64,000 nt of DNA from Rhizoctonia solani (GCF_016906535.1 NC_057381.1:558001-622000), one strand, 5' to 3'. Positions 13,201 through 25,745 are shown, counted from the first letter of the stretch. Program-made: numbers and translations. The notes: generated from the letters alone by a model not told the origin.

Positions 13201-13420
13201 AAGGACTTGCCTTATCCCTATACGAGCAAGGAGCAGTTCGCGAGAAGTATGGCTACGCCTATTGGGACGGAGTGGAACACCCGAGTAGCACATCAGAGGG
13301 CTGTTTTGCCGAGGGTGGTCAAAAAGGTTCGCATGCGGCATATATTGATACATGAGCCTGTGCTGAAGGTTTCTCCTGTAGATGGGAACCGTCATCGACC
13401 CACTGGAACGGATGTTTTGA
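10214..13420 (+). CDS. UTP14: U3 snoRNP protein Utp14, frame broken at several points
   Basis: Utp14 is a small-subunit processome component that activates the helicase Dhr1 during 18S rRNA maturation in the nucleolus. The start MAPRPPRSKKPKSSLKASRA is followed by acidic Asp/Glu stretches, then AYEQTKQEVQKWAPTMKRIR, the hallmark KAKRVAKIKSKAYRRMKKRE, VVGGNLGRRIYKPG, FKQRELVAMAFAGDN, GSWGGRGTKKQAARPNLIKK, ISEKKDKKAAKYLVKDLPYP and, after a last intron, MGTVIDPLERMF. All blocks are in order and length is near normal (about 880 aa). However, adjacent conserved blocks lie in different frames: breaks are seen near 10970, 11442, 11924, 12615, at a 19-bp duplication (12765-12783), and near 13130. Either this copy is a recent pseudogene or the assembly carries indel errors. 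Confidence 0.85.
12746..12783 (+). repeat. 19-bp tandem duplication inside UTP14
   Basis: The 19-mer beginning CCTTCGGATGACGAGG occurs twice head to tail (12746-12764 and 12765-12783). Removing one copy restores YAPSDDEGSDTDEKAPAAFK; with both copies the frame meets a TGA within a few codons. Confidence 0.95.
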
Positions 13421-13694
13421 GGATTGTATCAGATTGTATTTGTATATCGTTTTGCCTTGCGCTAGATTTTATATTATTGGAGTGTGTGTTAGGACCGCTC
13501 ATGGCCCGATTCACAATTATTGACCATATATATGCGCTTTACGGATGCGTTTTAGACTTCCCTGTAAAAAATGGTGACCATAATGCTCATGCTCGCGCGT
13601 GCGGATAGATCGTATTCGCATTCGTAGCAACTTTCTTATTTAACAGCCTGTCTGCACCACGCTTCCATCATTCGGGTCTACAGGTATCTCTAGG

Positions 13695-13760
13695 TGATAA
13701 CAGTAACAATCCTTCACGTGCCCTCCTTGATAACAGTAACAATCCTTCACGTGCCCTCCT
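13695..13760. repeat. 33-bp perfect tandem duplication
   Basis: A 33-bp unit (TGATAACAGTAACAATCC onward) occurs twice in immediate succession at 13695-13727 and 13728-13760. It lies between UTP14 and the GNAT pseudogenes. Confidence 0.95.
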
Positions 13761-13808
13761 GTTGAGTCGGAGAAATATAATCTAATTCACCGTTAGCTCA
13801 GACATGAG

Positions 13809-14310
13809 TTACGGGAACTTATTGCCCACCGCCGAAGGACCAGACAATGTTGGGGTCACCTGGAGGTAGACTCGCGTTCTCCGTATCTTTGCTTCCCTAA
13901 GGTGTGTGTCATCTATGCTCTCGAACCTGCCCTCTCGGTTGAGTCGTACATCACCGAGAAAGGTTTCGAGTCCGTCTGAGCCAACTTCTCTAATATGCCT
14001 CAGGGGGAATGCACCGATGTACCCGACATTCTCATCCGCATTTCTGATATGAACCATCGCACTTTCATAGTCACGGACGCTATCCTGCAACCACGCTCTG
14101 CCATGCTCTCGTAGGAATGGAAACGGCGGGCTGTTAAGGCTCAGAGCAACTTCGGGACTGTTCATAATTGGAGGAGGAATAGCATCTATCGCTGATCGGG
14201 CGGGCGTTAATCGTATGTTGGAGTGGGGAGCAGGAAGTGAGATGAATGGTTCGTCCGTTGCAGGATTATGTTGAAGAATAGATGCATAACGTGAATTGAA
14301 GGGATAATTA
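13809..14310 (-). pseudogene. GNAT acetyltransferase pseudogene, N-terminal part
   Basis: Clear relative of the intact GNAT gene at 3431-4261. The frame opens with NYPFNSRYASILQHNPATDE, continues through PAPHSNIRLTPAR, PFPFLREHGRAWLQDSVRDY, YESAMVHIRNADENVGYIG and PLRHIREVGSDGLETFLGDV. Near 13880 the frame changes: the conserved LPPGDPNIVWSFGGG is in a different frame from the preceding block and ends in TAA. The copy stops exactly where exon 1 of the functional gene ends, so the acetyl-CoA-binding exon is missing here. This is a truncated, frameshifted copy and is unlikely to make an active enzyme. Confidence 0.85.
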
Positions 14311-14712
14311 CTGGGGTGACATGTGAGTCGTAGTATAAGCTCAAGCAGAGGAACGAATATTGACTATATATCACAAATCCTCGAGTCATTCACCTCGGGA
14401 AAGTAGCTGAGTCAAGATGTACGGGTAAATCTTTTGCTTTGATGGCATCAATATCGCTGATTCGGGCGGGCGTTAATCGTATGTTGGAGTGGGGAGCAGG
14501 AAGTGAGATGAATGGTTCGTCCGTTGCAGGATTATGTTGAAGAATAGATGCATAACGTGAATTGAAGGGATAATTACTGGGGTGACATGTGAGTCGTAGT
14601 ATAAGCTCAAGCAGAGGAACGAATATTGACTATGTATATATCACATCAATCCTCGAGTCATTCACCTCGGAAAGTAGCTGAGTCAAGATGTACGGGTAAA
14701 TCTTTATTTCTT
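14183..14712. repeat. 265-bp tandem duplication in GNAT pseudogene
   Basis: About 14183-14440 is repeated at about 14447-14712 with a period of 265 bp and very few differences. The unit carries the upstream region and first codons of the GNAT pseudogene, so its N-terminus exists twice. Confidence 0.9.
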
Positions 14713-14769
14713 TGACCCAAACTGTGGGACTTGTGAGATACTTGGTCAACGAAGACGTTGGTACAAGAA

Positions 14770-14990
14770 TGCTAACGCCCTAGTGAAGAATCTTCGATAT
14801 AACTACACTTGCTTTCAGGGAGTTGCACCGCATCGGCCACTTGATCAACAACCTCGAACTTCTTCTTCTGAAACACCTTTTAGCCCTCAGTATTCTCAGG
14901 AAGTATTGTCGCGTGAAACCTATGCGCATTTATATGTGGAATTGCCCATAGGTTGATCGCGGAGGTCATGGATACCTCGCCTGTGGTGCG
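14770..14990 (-). pseudogene. GNAT pseudogene fragment, C-terminal exon
   Basis: The minus strand reads NLWAIPHINAHRFHATILPE, NTEG, an in-frame TAA, then KVFQKKKFEVVDQVADAVQL and PES. This matches the C-terminal exon of the gene at 3431-4261. Upstream, the CACCACAGGCGAGG of the acetyl-CoA loop is frameshifted relative to the rest. It lies upstream of the N-terminal fragments on the same strand, so at least two copies were present and rearranged. Confidence 0.85.
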
Positions 14991-15396
14991 ATGGCGACAA
15001 GAGTTCTATATACAGTAATAGGAATGGATAAGTCACGGAGTCGATCAAACCTAATGCGTATTTCCGAATATAGAGCAGTTTTTAGGTCTGCCTCGAGGCC
15101 TACCAGTTTTTTCAACTCCAAGATATTCAAATCGCAATCCCGACCTGGCACTGTGTAGATCTTGGACCAACTCGATAGCTATGACTGTCACTTATGGTCA
15201 TAGCTAGAACCGGGTCATGGAGGCCTTGAAATATAGGTACCACTATACTACTGGGCTCTTCTGATTGGGGTTAAGGTTAATGAATTTATTAAACACAATC
15301 ACCACGATATCTACATATTAGAGCAAATGTACAGGAATAGGCATAGGCCACGGATATTGATATAATAACCACGAGTTGGTTCCAGTGTATGTGGGC

Positions 15397-16974
15397 CTAA
15401 TAGTCATAGACATAGCACAATTTAGATGCTTCATAGTGCTTTATGTTAGCGACAATAATCGCATACGAGAAAATCGCTTACTATTAGTTAAAAGCACATC
15501 CGAGACAGGTATGTCGCTCAGACCCATCAAACCTAGGAATGGCATCATGTCTTGCGCACTTGCATCCAGTTCCGATGAGCCTTGGATTGTGTTTCCGGTA
15601 TATTGAAGCGCTCTGGCGGAGCCGTTGAGTTGTTGCCACTTCCACCACCAGCGGTCGACATTTGTGTGGTGCTAGACAGACGCAACAATCAGTATATGCG
15701 CATCATGTATAAAATTACAACTTACAAGCCAGAAAAGGGTTCCTTCATAAGCAAAAGAGGTCAGAACAAAAGTAAACGGAAAATGCCAAATTATACGCAC
15801 GCTTGGGCTACTTGACGGACCCCTGTAACAAAATAATCAGCTCAAAGTCTCAGTAATAGTTTCATCAATGATTTGCTTACATGTCACCACCAATAGTATC
15901 ATGAATAGCTGCATGAGGAATACCTTCGAATGGTCCACGGAACGACTCGAAATCCTGGCCATTATTCACGATGTTGTTCATCATGGTTTCCGTGTATCTT
16001 TCTGAGAGCATGGTCCCATCTTCGCTCGCAGGAACAACGACAACAGTGCCGTTCCTCGTAGGCATCGAGATGAAACTAGCGACCATTAGTGTACCGCGAA
16101 AGAGCGGGAAATATTACCACTCACTTCCTTTCCAAAAAGTGCGGGCGATCGTAATATTTTCCACCTCCAAAATAGTCGGCATACGTCACGACAGTCTACG
16201 ATTTGTATTACTTTTGATTTTCATAGCCATGAGTATTTGTTACTTACGAAGTTGACAAAGGGACCAGTAGCAACTGGGGATCTTTCCGTGATATTGGTAC
16301 CAGTACCTCCGAATCCGGTAACAGGATCAAAGATGGGGGAGTTAACGACGTTGGGACCAGCATCCTGAAAGGTGCTTTAAGATCGCATTTTGGGGTGTCA
16401 TGGACGTAAATGGACTTACCCTAGTCCAGTCCCAGTAGACAGCGCTTCCAGTGTACCCACACTCCTTCAACGCACCCTCATATGCATGTACAAACCCTGA
16501 AATGTATCATCAGTACTTTCGTTCCTATTCCGGATAAGAACCAATTACATCTATGCCATGGAAGAAACTGAGCGACGAAATGAATACGATCGGCGAGCAT
16601 CATATGAACCGTAGCAAAGTCGTCGTATAATGTGGCACCCGAATAACCGTTGACGCGAGCGGGCTTTGAGACAAATTATGAGCAAATGGACTAAGCCATC
16701 AAGTGTTTAAGAATCAAACCTTGGTTGCTAGGCATTTTACAGCCGAAATATAGTTCTGAGATCCAAATAGCGTTAAAATTTTCATAATGTAGAAAACTTT
16801 GGCTCAGTCGATTTACCTGTTGTACAGCGGGGTCCAAATCTCCACTCTTTTCGTACAGCCGGGCTGGAGCAGCCTCCATCTCCAGTAGAGTTTGGCGTCC
16901 CAAGAGACGATGGCTAGAGTAGCTGAGACGACGGTCAAAGCAGAGAGAAAGAGGTTTAGGACTGAAGAACGCAT
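15397..16974 (-). CDS. Secreted tyrosinase
   Basis: Type-3 copper monooxygenase that oxidises phenols to quinones. The start at 16974 gives a signal-peptide-like MRSSVLNLFLSALTVVSATL. The CuA site shows FATVHMMLADRIHFVAQFLP then WHRWFVHAYEGALKECGYTG and VYWDWTR. The CuB site shows GIPHAAIHDTIGGDM and, across an intron, LHHTNVDRWWWKWQQLNGSA. A last intron with a CTAAC branch joins IPVSD to HYEASKLCYVYDY, the usual end of short fungal tyrosinases, fixing the stop at 15397. Three sites need one- or two-base corrections to join conserved blocks: near 16912, 16837 and 15734 (T4 where T5 gives PFFWL). A TATAAAA box lies upstream at about 17033-17039. Likely role in pigment or cell-wall phenol oxidation, by family. 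Confidence 0.88.
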
Positions 16975-19596
16975 CTGTCAAAGCTAGTGAAAAGTGAACG
17001 GGATGGAGACAGCTGGTTTGATATGAGGCTTTTTTATACCGTAAAAGGCTGTGAGGAACGGAGGGCGGGAGAAGGTCGCATTATCCACTCGTATGCCGAC
17101 CAAGAAGCTCCGGTTGCGTGGATGAGTACATGGACACAAGCTAGAAATCAAAAGGTTGAATCTAATTTAGAATGGAGAAGCCCCAATTCGTCGTGGAAGT
17201 GATGCGCCAAGTATTTGCTTATGGTTGCAAACAACTAAGTCAAGTTCAACGGGGAAATCATTCACGCCAATGAATTGGCTAGTTTGTTTCATGGTATAAC
17301 ATAGCACAGCCTTTATAGATTTCCATGGGCTGGCTGCCGCTACCAAGTTTGCCAATTTTTTGCACATTAGCCCCTGCCAAGAACGTGAAATATTGGGCAA
17401 AAACCTATACCGAGTTGAATTTGTTATATTGTATAATTTTGGAAGATTGGACGTGCCAAGTCTACGCGTAGTTATGCACATATCGTAAAACAAGGTTCCC
17501 GCCTATACACCCGTCGAATCAGTCTGATGTGGGAGACCTGATGGTTTCAAGTAGGACACAACGGTGGAGGGCTTGATCGAGCGCTGTATGATGCGTTGGC
17601 CTGAGGAATAGACGCCTAATCCACGGGACGATCGTTCATTTCAATGTGTTCAATTTGGTTATCCAATAGTAACGGTCCTCCATCGTCCTCTTTCGCTATG
17701 TCCAATAGACACGCGGTTGGCATACCCACCCGCGCTGTGCCCAAAATTCACTGCCGTTTTTGGGCACGCTGCCCTACTGCAGGCCCCGGCATCGCCACCG
17801 ACCGTCTCTTTCTATTATTCTGCCTTCCTCACTTCGGTTTCATGGTAAGCAAGGACAAACTCGTGTGATTGATAGCCTTAGTCAGAAATGATGCAATTCG
17901 ATTGCAAGCTCTCCAGTACTGTACTATTGATCTCATGAGCATTTCTCCCTGAGCCTCGGCAAACCAAATGCATAGGTTCAGTAGCAATACCATAAAGATT
18001 TGCTTCCAAAAGATAAGTATGGCCCAAGTCAAACTTGAATTACCTAAGCCTGGGAAATCTGTAGGAGGACAACGTGCTGAAAATTGTGCGCTCTTTTTGG
18101 CTGAATTCGGTCTAAAAGGCGGGGTGGTTCGTAATGATTTTGTGTGTTTATACTGAAAAAAATATATTAATATCCATCCGTGAGCTCAAATAGTACTGAA
18201 CGTGGTCATTTTCGAGCACTGTGGTAAGTTTAGTATATTGTCCGCATACAGTGTGGAGATTTGAATCAGGTAGCAGCACTGTATGACCAAGGTATGATAA
18301 GAGGTATAGCAACCAAAGTCAAAATAGCGGAGGGGACTCATTGTTTTATAGCTCAAGACACTGAATCATATTTATGTGCAAAAATGCACCGAGACTCATT
18401 AATACTGTGCTTCGTGTTTATCCAGGCACAGATGCTAGATTTGTTGACGAGACCCATGTTATCCTATCCCATAAGCTGTTGAAAGGAATCCAAATTACCC
18501 AAAGCGCCTTCCCCTCTCTTATAAGAGACTGAAATTCTGCCCATACTTGCAATTGTGTATTTATGAATTCAGAAGATGGCTTCAAGGTTACAAGCCAAAG
18601 TAGGCGAGAAGTTGTCCTCTATTCGTTCGGACTATCATGGGTTCCAAATCTACCAGCATTTGGACTAAAACTGTGTAGTCATCATCCCATACATGTACAC
18701 ATGGGTCCACACTCTAGACTTCGCCGGCCGCGTGTACCTCATTCTATTCCCAGGCGATTTTGGTATATTTTATTAATCGTTTTCTGCGGTGACCGGACAT
18801 CATAGAGTTGATTTGGTCTGTAATTTGCTGGCAAACGGCATATAAGGTCGCCGAAATATATTGATTCCCGACGCAATCATAAGTCGCAGCCGGAAACACT
18901 CAAAGGCCCAAAATGACGCAAGTTCTTCCATATGCATAGCCCGGATGTGTTACCAATGATCTTTCGGGTTGACCGGACTCTCGTCTGAAGTGTTGAGACC
19001 GGAAATCAAGCTACGGGCGCCTATCCAGGTGAATTACAAAGTTTGAAATTTAGTTCCCTCCGGCCTACTTTTACACACACAACTCTGTTTGCCAGTCTAT
19101 ACCTCTTGGGAGCGAGTTGTGAATGATTTAAATATAGCTGATTAAATAGCGTATTGTCGTAAAAGACAGATTAGTTCACGAAGCACGCCGTGGGATTTTG
19201 TAGTCGTACTGAGGCGATCGGCATCTATATCACTCGAAAACAATACACGGCCGACATTAACACACTTTGCTTAGATGTGGCTTCTGATCGGCAACTATTA
19301 GTATCTGCATCCTTTCTAGCTGGTTATCTCACTTTACCCCGCGTGCACATGGCACAGACGACCAGAGAACAACAATCTCCATGGGCAGTATAGACCGACA
19401 TACTTGATATATCATTTTGAGGCTCTGCTAGTCGTTCCGCAAAACATTTTGATGATGCGCATACTTCAGCGTGCCGGCACCGCCGCGACCGGTTGTTCTC
19501 ACGATTTGAAACTACTACCTGTCCCTCTTCATCAACTACACACGGGTTGAGTTGTGCTAGCGCTCTCCTCTAATACTTTAGATTATTACTCTCCCA
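16975..19596. other. Long intergenic stretch
   Basis: It contains the promoters of the divergent tyrosinase (-) and fungalysin (+). The tyrosinase TATA-like element is at 17033-17039. Short ORFs such as 17644-17868 and 18563-18805 have no recognisable features and no splicing partners that I could find. No repeat or RNA gene seen. Confidence 0.35.
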
Positions 19597-21775
19597 ATGG
19601 CTCCCCTGCATAAGCTTGCTGTTGTTGCCTTTCTCATTGTGCAAGGTGCCATTGCCGCCCCTTGGTATGTTTTAGCTGTCGTTTTTGAACGAAGGCCTCG
19701 TACTCATACAATTATACAGGGATGGCATAGCCGTCGGACTACTCATGCCGTGCGCTCGGTTGGCCCCAGGGGGACTTTGTTCCACTCATACCACCCTGAA
19801 CCTCGGTTCGAAACTTATGGTGTTCATGGCGTTGCTCACCCACTTGCCAAGCGAGGTCTACCAAGTACCCACGAGGAGGCCGCAAGGGCATTCCTTTCCG
19901 AGAAGATGGGCTGCGAAGCCGATACCCTCGCACGCAAGTCCGGTCACTATTTTGGCTCTACTGCCCATGAATACTTTAGGCAAAGCTTCAACAATATCCC
20001 CGTCGCAAATGCTGTTGCAAACGTCGCACTCAAGGGAGATCGAGTGGTATCATTCGGCACCAGCTTTGTGAAACCTAGTGCGTGGAGCTTTTGAGACATT
20101 TTTATATTTACTGACGTGGGTTCAGAGAGCGTTGCGGCTGCTACGCCCCTGTTGTTGGAGGAAGAGGCTGTTGAAAGCGCCGAAGCTGCGTTAGGAGGTG
20201 TGCGCACTGAGCACCCTGTTTTTGTCGAGTATTTTGCCAAGGACACAAACCATGTTGTGCTCACCTATGTGGTCAACATCCGGAATTATGAGACAGAAGA
20301 GTGGCACGAGGCATTCGTCGATGCTCATACAGGCGAAATTGTGAACGTGATCTCGTTCGGATCACATGCCAGCGTAAGTATAACAGCCCTGTCTCGAGTT
20401 TTCATATTCATGTGTTCCTTTAGTACCGGGCCATCCCTCTCACCTCTGCCGATCCGACCAATGGCTTCCAAACTTTCACCGATCCCCACGACCCCATTTC
20501 CTCGCCCGACGGATGGCATGCATACCGCAGTATTTTCTCGGGAGAATTACAGTATACGAGCCACTGACGGTAACAACGCCCATGTGTTCAAGTCTACAGT
20601 AAATGACGGCTTGACTAAACAAAGCTCGGCTGTGAACAACTATAACTACGCCTTTGACCCAGCCAGTCACCCGCTGATAACAAGGATGCTGCCACCGTGA
20701 ATGCGTTCTACGTGGTCAACATGATGCACGATTTGCTCTACCGCTATGGTGAATGGTTTACATGCTGTTCTAGGATTAAAATTTGACTGTTTGATCAGGG
20801 TTCACTGAATCCGCATACAACTTCCAGTACCACAACAACGGCAAAGGTGGTGCTCAAAATGACAATGTCTACGTCTCTGTTCAAGTGAGCGAGAAAACCG
20901 TGTTCAACGACGCCAGCTTTTTTACTCCCGGTGACGGCGTAAACGGCGAGTTGCGCCTGTACCTTTGGAACAAAACCACCCCTTTCCGCGACGTCGCTTT
21001 CGAGAAACGATCTGTTGGTTCATGAGTATGCACACGGTCTCACTGGACGACTTGTCGGTGGCGGGACCGCGCTGCTTGCAGTCAAATGAGGCGCGTGCAC
21101 TGGGTGAGGGATGGTCCGATGCAGTTGCAAACTGGGTCAGGCAAACATCCGCCCAAAGCGCCTCGCAGGACTTCACCTTGGGCAGCTATGTCAATGGCAA
21201 AAGCTTGCGCGACTACCCCTATTCGACCAGTATGAATACCAACCCCTCACATACAGCTCACTTCAAACTCGCACCGAGTATCACGCTGCTGGGGAACTTT
21301 GGGGAAATATCTGGCACGAGATCTTTGCTGCATTTGTTTCCAAGTAGTAAGTAACGTGCGCTATACACTTTTGTTTGAGGCTGATCCGTAGCTTCGTAGT
21401 GGGTTTTCCAACGACAAAAACAACTCTACTGGCACTGCTGGAAATATCGTGGCCCTCCAACTACTCATCGACGCCCTTCCTCTCCAGCCATGCAACCCAA
21501 CGTTCGTAAATGCCCGAGACGGTGAGTTCGGAACAGCGCTCTTTTTTGAAAAAGTGAAAGCTCATTTTTGGTGTAGCCATCCTTCAAGCAGACTTTAACC
21601 GCTCTGAAGGTGCCAATGCATGCCTTTTGGTAAGTCTTCGCTCCTCATAAAGATTGGCTTTTTTGTGCTAATTGTCGTCCTTCAGTGGTCGGTATTTGCC
21701 AAGCGTGGTCTTGGATATGGTGCGACAACCACCAAGGCTGATGTCTTTAAGGTTCCAACCAGTTGCTCCAAATAA
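19597..21775 (+). CDS. Fungalysin, M36 metallopeptidase
   Basis: Extracellular zinc endopeptidase with propeptide. The signal peptide is [20 protein letters not shown]. The FTP-type propeptide shows [20 protein letters not shown] and [20 protein letters not shown]. The mature enzyme shows [20 protein letters not shown], the zinc site [17 protein letters not shown] (HExxH), the third ligand region [37 protein letters not shown], and ends [20 protein letters not shown] ... KVPTSCSK. Nine or so exons. Frame breaks separate conserved blocks near 20533, 20674, 21004 (AAA where AA fits), 21070 and 21244 (CCCC where CCCCC fits); most sit in short homopolymers. Family use: degradation of extracellular protein, linked to pathogenesis in some fungi. 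Confidence 0.9.
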
Positions 21776-22322
21776 TGGAATTTTGACCGAGTATATGCGC
21801 GCTTCAGTGAAAAAATGTAAATTATGTTACCAAATTGATGAAATGAGACTCTACTATACAAGAACAATTTTCAAGCAACGTGTCTCTGTGCGGCATTTTA
21901 TTCATTTATGTCCTATCCGAGATAGATGTCCCGGGTCCATAGAGTTCGAATACGTACGCTAATACTTCTCGCCCTGAAGTGACTTAATTTGGCCACCCTA
22001 ACGAGTAAATCAAGAAAATCTGACGCTTCAGCGGCTGTGTGGTTGCCTATTTTAAAGCAAGGTGGTTACAATACTATTGGTATTTGGATAGTGTCATCGA
22101 GACCCCGGATACCGAATGAAGTTGCCACTCGGACTAGTGTGTGGCTACTTAAACCGAGAACTCAACCACAAAATCCCTTCACTTCGTCCACCACAGTCCA
22201 ACATATCTAAAGTCGAATCTATCCAATATACGTAGGTTCAGCTGAACAACAGGTACTAGTAGGATCTATATCACATATCTCGATGTATCGGCTAAATAAC
22301 TCTCTTAGTTTCGCCCTCGACC
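21776..22322. other. Intergenic region
   Basis: It lies between the fungalysin stop and the dynamin-like start and should carry the terminator of the first and promoter of the second. No coding feature recognised. Confidence 0.35.
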
Positions 22323-25185
22323 ATGTCTGACGATTCCGCCATTTTTCCTTCGGAAGGCCAGTCTGGATACGAGAGCTCTGCGTGCTTAAAGTGACTTCGC
22401 TCTTTGGGACATTGACCAAATTAGAACCCAGTTGGGATCGCCGCATCCAACTTTGGGATGCGGCAACGCAAACTATTAGACCTGGTCAATCGACTACATA
22501 ACACGGGGGTAAGCCTGAGGAGCTTTCAAACTTTGTCATTTATCCGTGTCCAGGATCCAAGCAGAAATCGACCTCCCTCAGATATGTGTTGTTGGTTCGC
22601 AATCTGCGGGGAAATCGAGTCTTATTGAATCTATCTCTGGGTAATCATCTTTCGCTCACTGCTGTACTTTCATCTTAATATCGTATCCATAGATCAAACT
22701 CCCCCGTGCAACTGGGACTTGTACTCGGTAAGAAATACTTCAGTTTGTTGATATACATACTTATAGTAGTCAATGTCTGTAGTTGCCCAACCGAATGCCG
22801 TCTCAAATTTTCAGAAGAGCCCTGGACTTGCACAGTCCACCTACGGTTTTTGAAAGATGCATCTGGGAACGATTCAATCCTGTACGAAACATCATGTTTG
22901 GAACCGTCATTAACCGCAAGGCAGACGTGGAGGATCGACTTCGTCGAGCGCAATTAGCAATTCTTAGTCCGGGAATCGACTCATCGTTGTTCTTAAGGGA
23001 TCCTCTACCTAGGACGAGTAGTACAACAGTCGCTTTTTCGGAGAATTTCGTCTCGGTTGAAATCTCAGGACCAGATGTCACTGATCTATCATTCTGACTT
23101 ACCTGGTAAGCAATTGCAGGGCATGCCCCGACAATAATTCTAACACGTTCCACCCAGGGATCATCGCCAACGTTCGCGAAGGGAGCGATGAGTCTGACAT
23201 TGAGCTCGTGAAGCGTTTAGTCACCTCATACATTAGGAAAGAAAGCTGTATTATCCTGCTGACGGGACATGCGAAAGTATGTTTGTCTTTACTAAGATAT
23301 TCATTCCCAATCACTTACTCTTAATAACTACTAGCCGACTTTGAGAACCAAGGGGCTCGTAGTCTCGCGAAACAGCACGACCCGGATGGCAAAAGGACTA
23401 TTGGTAAATAATGAACATGCACCCAACGAGTCGCTAGATATCTTTCTAATGCTAAGCCTAGGGGTACTCACAAAACCCGACCGAATCGAGAGCGGGGAAG
23501 AACAAAAATGGCTGGCTTTTGTGCGCGGTGAAACCGAAGTGCTTTCGAAAGGCTGGTTCTGTGTCAAACAACCAAGTCCATCGGAGCTCGAAGAACGGCT
23601 AAGCTGGAGTGAGGCACGCCAACGCGAACAAGACTTTTTTGGGACCAAGCACCCTTGGGCCACTCAATCTCTTGCTGCCCGCCAGCATTTCGGCACAGCT
23701 CGGCTTACCACTCGTCTGAGTGAAATATTGTCGGATTTAATCCAGACACGGTGAATGCGCTCTTCCTTTGAAATGATTTAATTACTGATGTATCTGGGAA
23801 ATATGTGTAGTATGCCATCCCTGATTCAAGAGATTCAACGGCTTACCCAGAGTACCGTCGAGGGTTTACGATTACTTCCTAACGAAGTTTCGGAAGACCC
23901 TGCTGGTGCGGTGCTCAATCTTGTGATGGACTTTCATCGAGATGTTAGCACGCACGTTGAGGGTATTCCTGATAGCGATGGTTTGATACAACAAGTCCGA
24001 GAGGCAAGCACAAAGTTCCGGAACTCTATCCGCGCATCGGCACCGTGCTTCCGCCCCTATAAAACTAAGTACGACAAGGATAGCAAGTATGCAATGCCAA
24101 AGGTAGACTTTATAATTGAAGAAGACGGAGACTTTGTGACACAGGTGAGCCCGCCCCTAACTGGGATTTGTACGAGGAGGACGTTGGTACGATGTCGCAA
24201 AAGTGAGTTTAGTAATTGACCCAAATTAATACAACGCCTGATGGACTTGAACATCATAGCGCTATCACACGAGAACTTCCCAAGAACATCCCGTTCATTG
24301 TGAAACAAAAGCTTATCAAGCGCTTTGTCGAGCTCTGGGAAGGTCCAACAACTGTTCTTTGGAGGATGTAGAGCGTATCCTCCGCGCACATATGCAAAAA
24401 CTCGTCGATCACTCGTTTAGCCAACACAGCTATGGTGGCCTTCACAATGCGGTTGGGTGTGTTTGCTTCACTTAAATCGCATATCCAATAACTTACTGCT
24501 CTCTCTTGGGGATGTAGGACGCTGGTTGCCGATAGAATTCTTCAATGTCGCGAAGTGGCGGATGCTCAAATTCGATTCCTTCTTGACATTGAGAACAACC
24601 AGACGTTCACAACTAACACGCATTATTTTGCTTCCTACAAGGAGAAATTCATCACATACTACAAGGCAGTCCGAAAGGATCGAAGAGGAGAAACTCTCTT
24701 GTTCAAGGACTGACTCAAGGTCTCAACGCGAATACCGATTTTTCTAAATCAATGGCAGAAGCAATTGCCCACCTCACGAAGATGGGCTTACCGTCCAACC
24801 TGTCGATCTGGGGAAACTCATCCAGCCAGAGGCGAGGACGAGCTTATCGACATCATGGCCGAGGTTAGGGCATATTACCAGGGTATATATGCATTCGCTG
24901 TTTGAATGCCCATCCAGACACTCATGCCCTGCTCTAACAGTCGCGTATAAACGTTTTGTTGATGTGATTCCTATGGCCACCGACGAAACTTTGGTTCGAG
25001 GCTTCTGTCGTGGTTTAGAAAAGCGCCTATTCGAAGGGCTCGGAGTGAGCGGAGAGGGTGCGAAGGAGCGCTGCGCATCCCTCTTGGAGTATTCACACGA
25101 AATCACCCTTGAACGCGAGATGCTCAAGACCCGCCGTGACCGCCTTTTGCTCGCTAGGCGTGAGATAGCCTCAATCTGGGGTTAA
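22323..25185 (+). CDS. Dynamin-like GTPase (Mx/Vps1 type)
   Basis: Large GTPase acting in membrane fission or organelle dynamics. The start MSDDSAIFPSEGQ leads to KLLDLVNRLHNTG and the P-loop VVGSQSAGKSSLIESISG (G1), LPRATGTCTRCPTECRL (G2), DLPGIIANVREGSDESD (G3) and, across a short intron, VLTKPDRIESGEEQKW (G4). The middle/stalk region follows (LPSLIQEIQRLTQSTVEGL and on), and the GTPase effector domain closes the protein: FVDVIPMATDETLVRGFCRG and REMLKTRRDRLLLARREIAS, ending IWG. About 800 aa, more than ten exons. Frame breaks are apparent near 22385, 22470 and 23094 (SF to DLPG). The order G1-G4, stalk and GED is complete, so this is a full-length gene; subtype is uncertain. Confidence 0.88.
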
Positions 25186-25343
25186 TTTGGAGCCTGTATA
25201 ATTGGCTGATAAACGGTTTCGCGAAATTGCTCGAGTAAATGCGGCGCTTGCAATGTACATTTTGTTAAAGAATTTGAATTATCGCCTGCTCTCAACTTGA
25301 TCCTCGTATTCTCCACAAATTTGTCCAGAAAACAAGCAGATTA

Positions 25344-25745
25344 ATGAACCCACCGTCTTTAGATAACGAACTTGTACTGTCACTTAAAGAGCTTTCTTAT
25401 GGTGTAAAGTCAAGCCAGATCCTTAGTGGCCCCATCGCTGGGTCCAAGGGCGCGCCGCCGATGGCAACTATCGTCATGCCGGACGACGTTGGCATCACTG
25501 TTCAAGTGACGGAAAATGGATGGCAAGTAAGTGTGTCTCGATGAAGGCATGGCGTGTATTTCAACCACTATTACCGATTTGGTGTGTAGGTATGTGACCC
25601 GACCTCGCACATTGCTGCCCCAAGGCGATTTGAGACTCTCGATGATTTACTCACCGAACACAATGAGGAGTACGCAAAGCGACGCCAGGATTCCTTGATA
25701 CAGAAATTGCTTGCGGTTGTGGCCGAGAGGGAACGTAGTGAATGA
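25344..25745 (+). CDS. GSKIP-domain protein
   Basis: Small protein of about 111 residues in two exons; an in-phase intron follows ENGWQ. The arrangement LSLKELSYGV, then ATIVMPDDVGITVQVTENGW, then RFETLDDLLTEHNEEYAKRR and QDSLIQKLLAVVAERE matches the GSKIP domain of human GSK3B-interacting protein, where the C-terminal helix (LLQRLEALK in human) binds GSK3. In fungi its role is unknown. It starts 159 bases downstream of the dynamin stop on the same strand, and its stop lies only 38 bp from the stop of the convergent RTC1 gene. No frame breaks seen. Assignment rests on pattern resemblance, not on a search. Confidence 0.65.
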
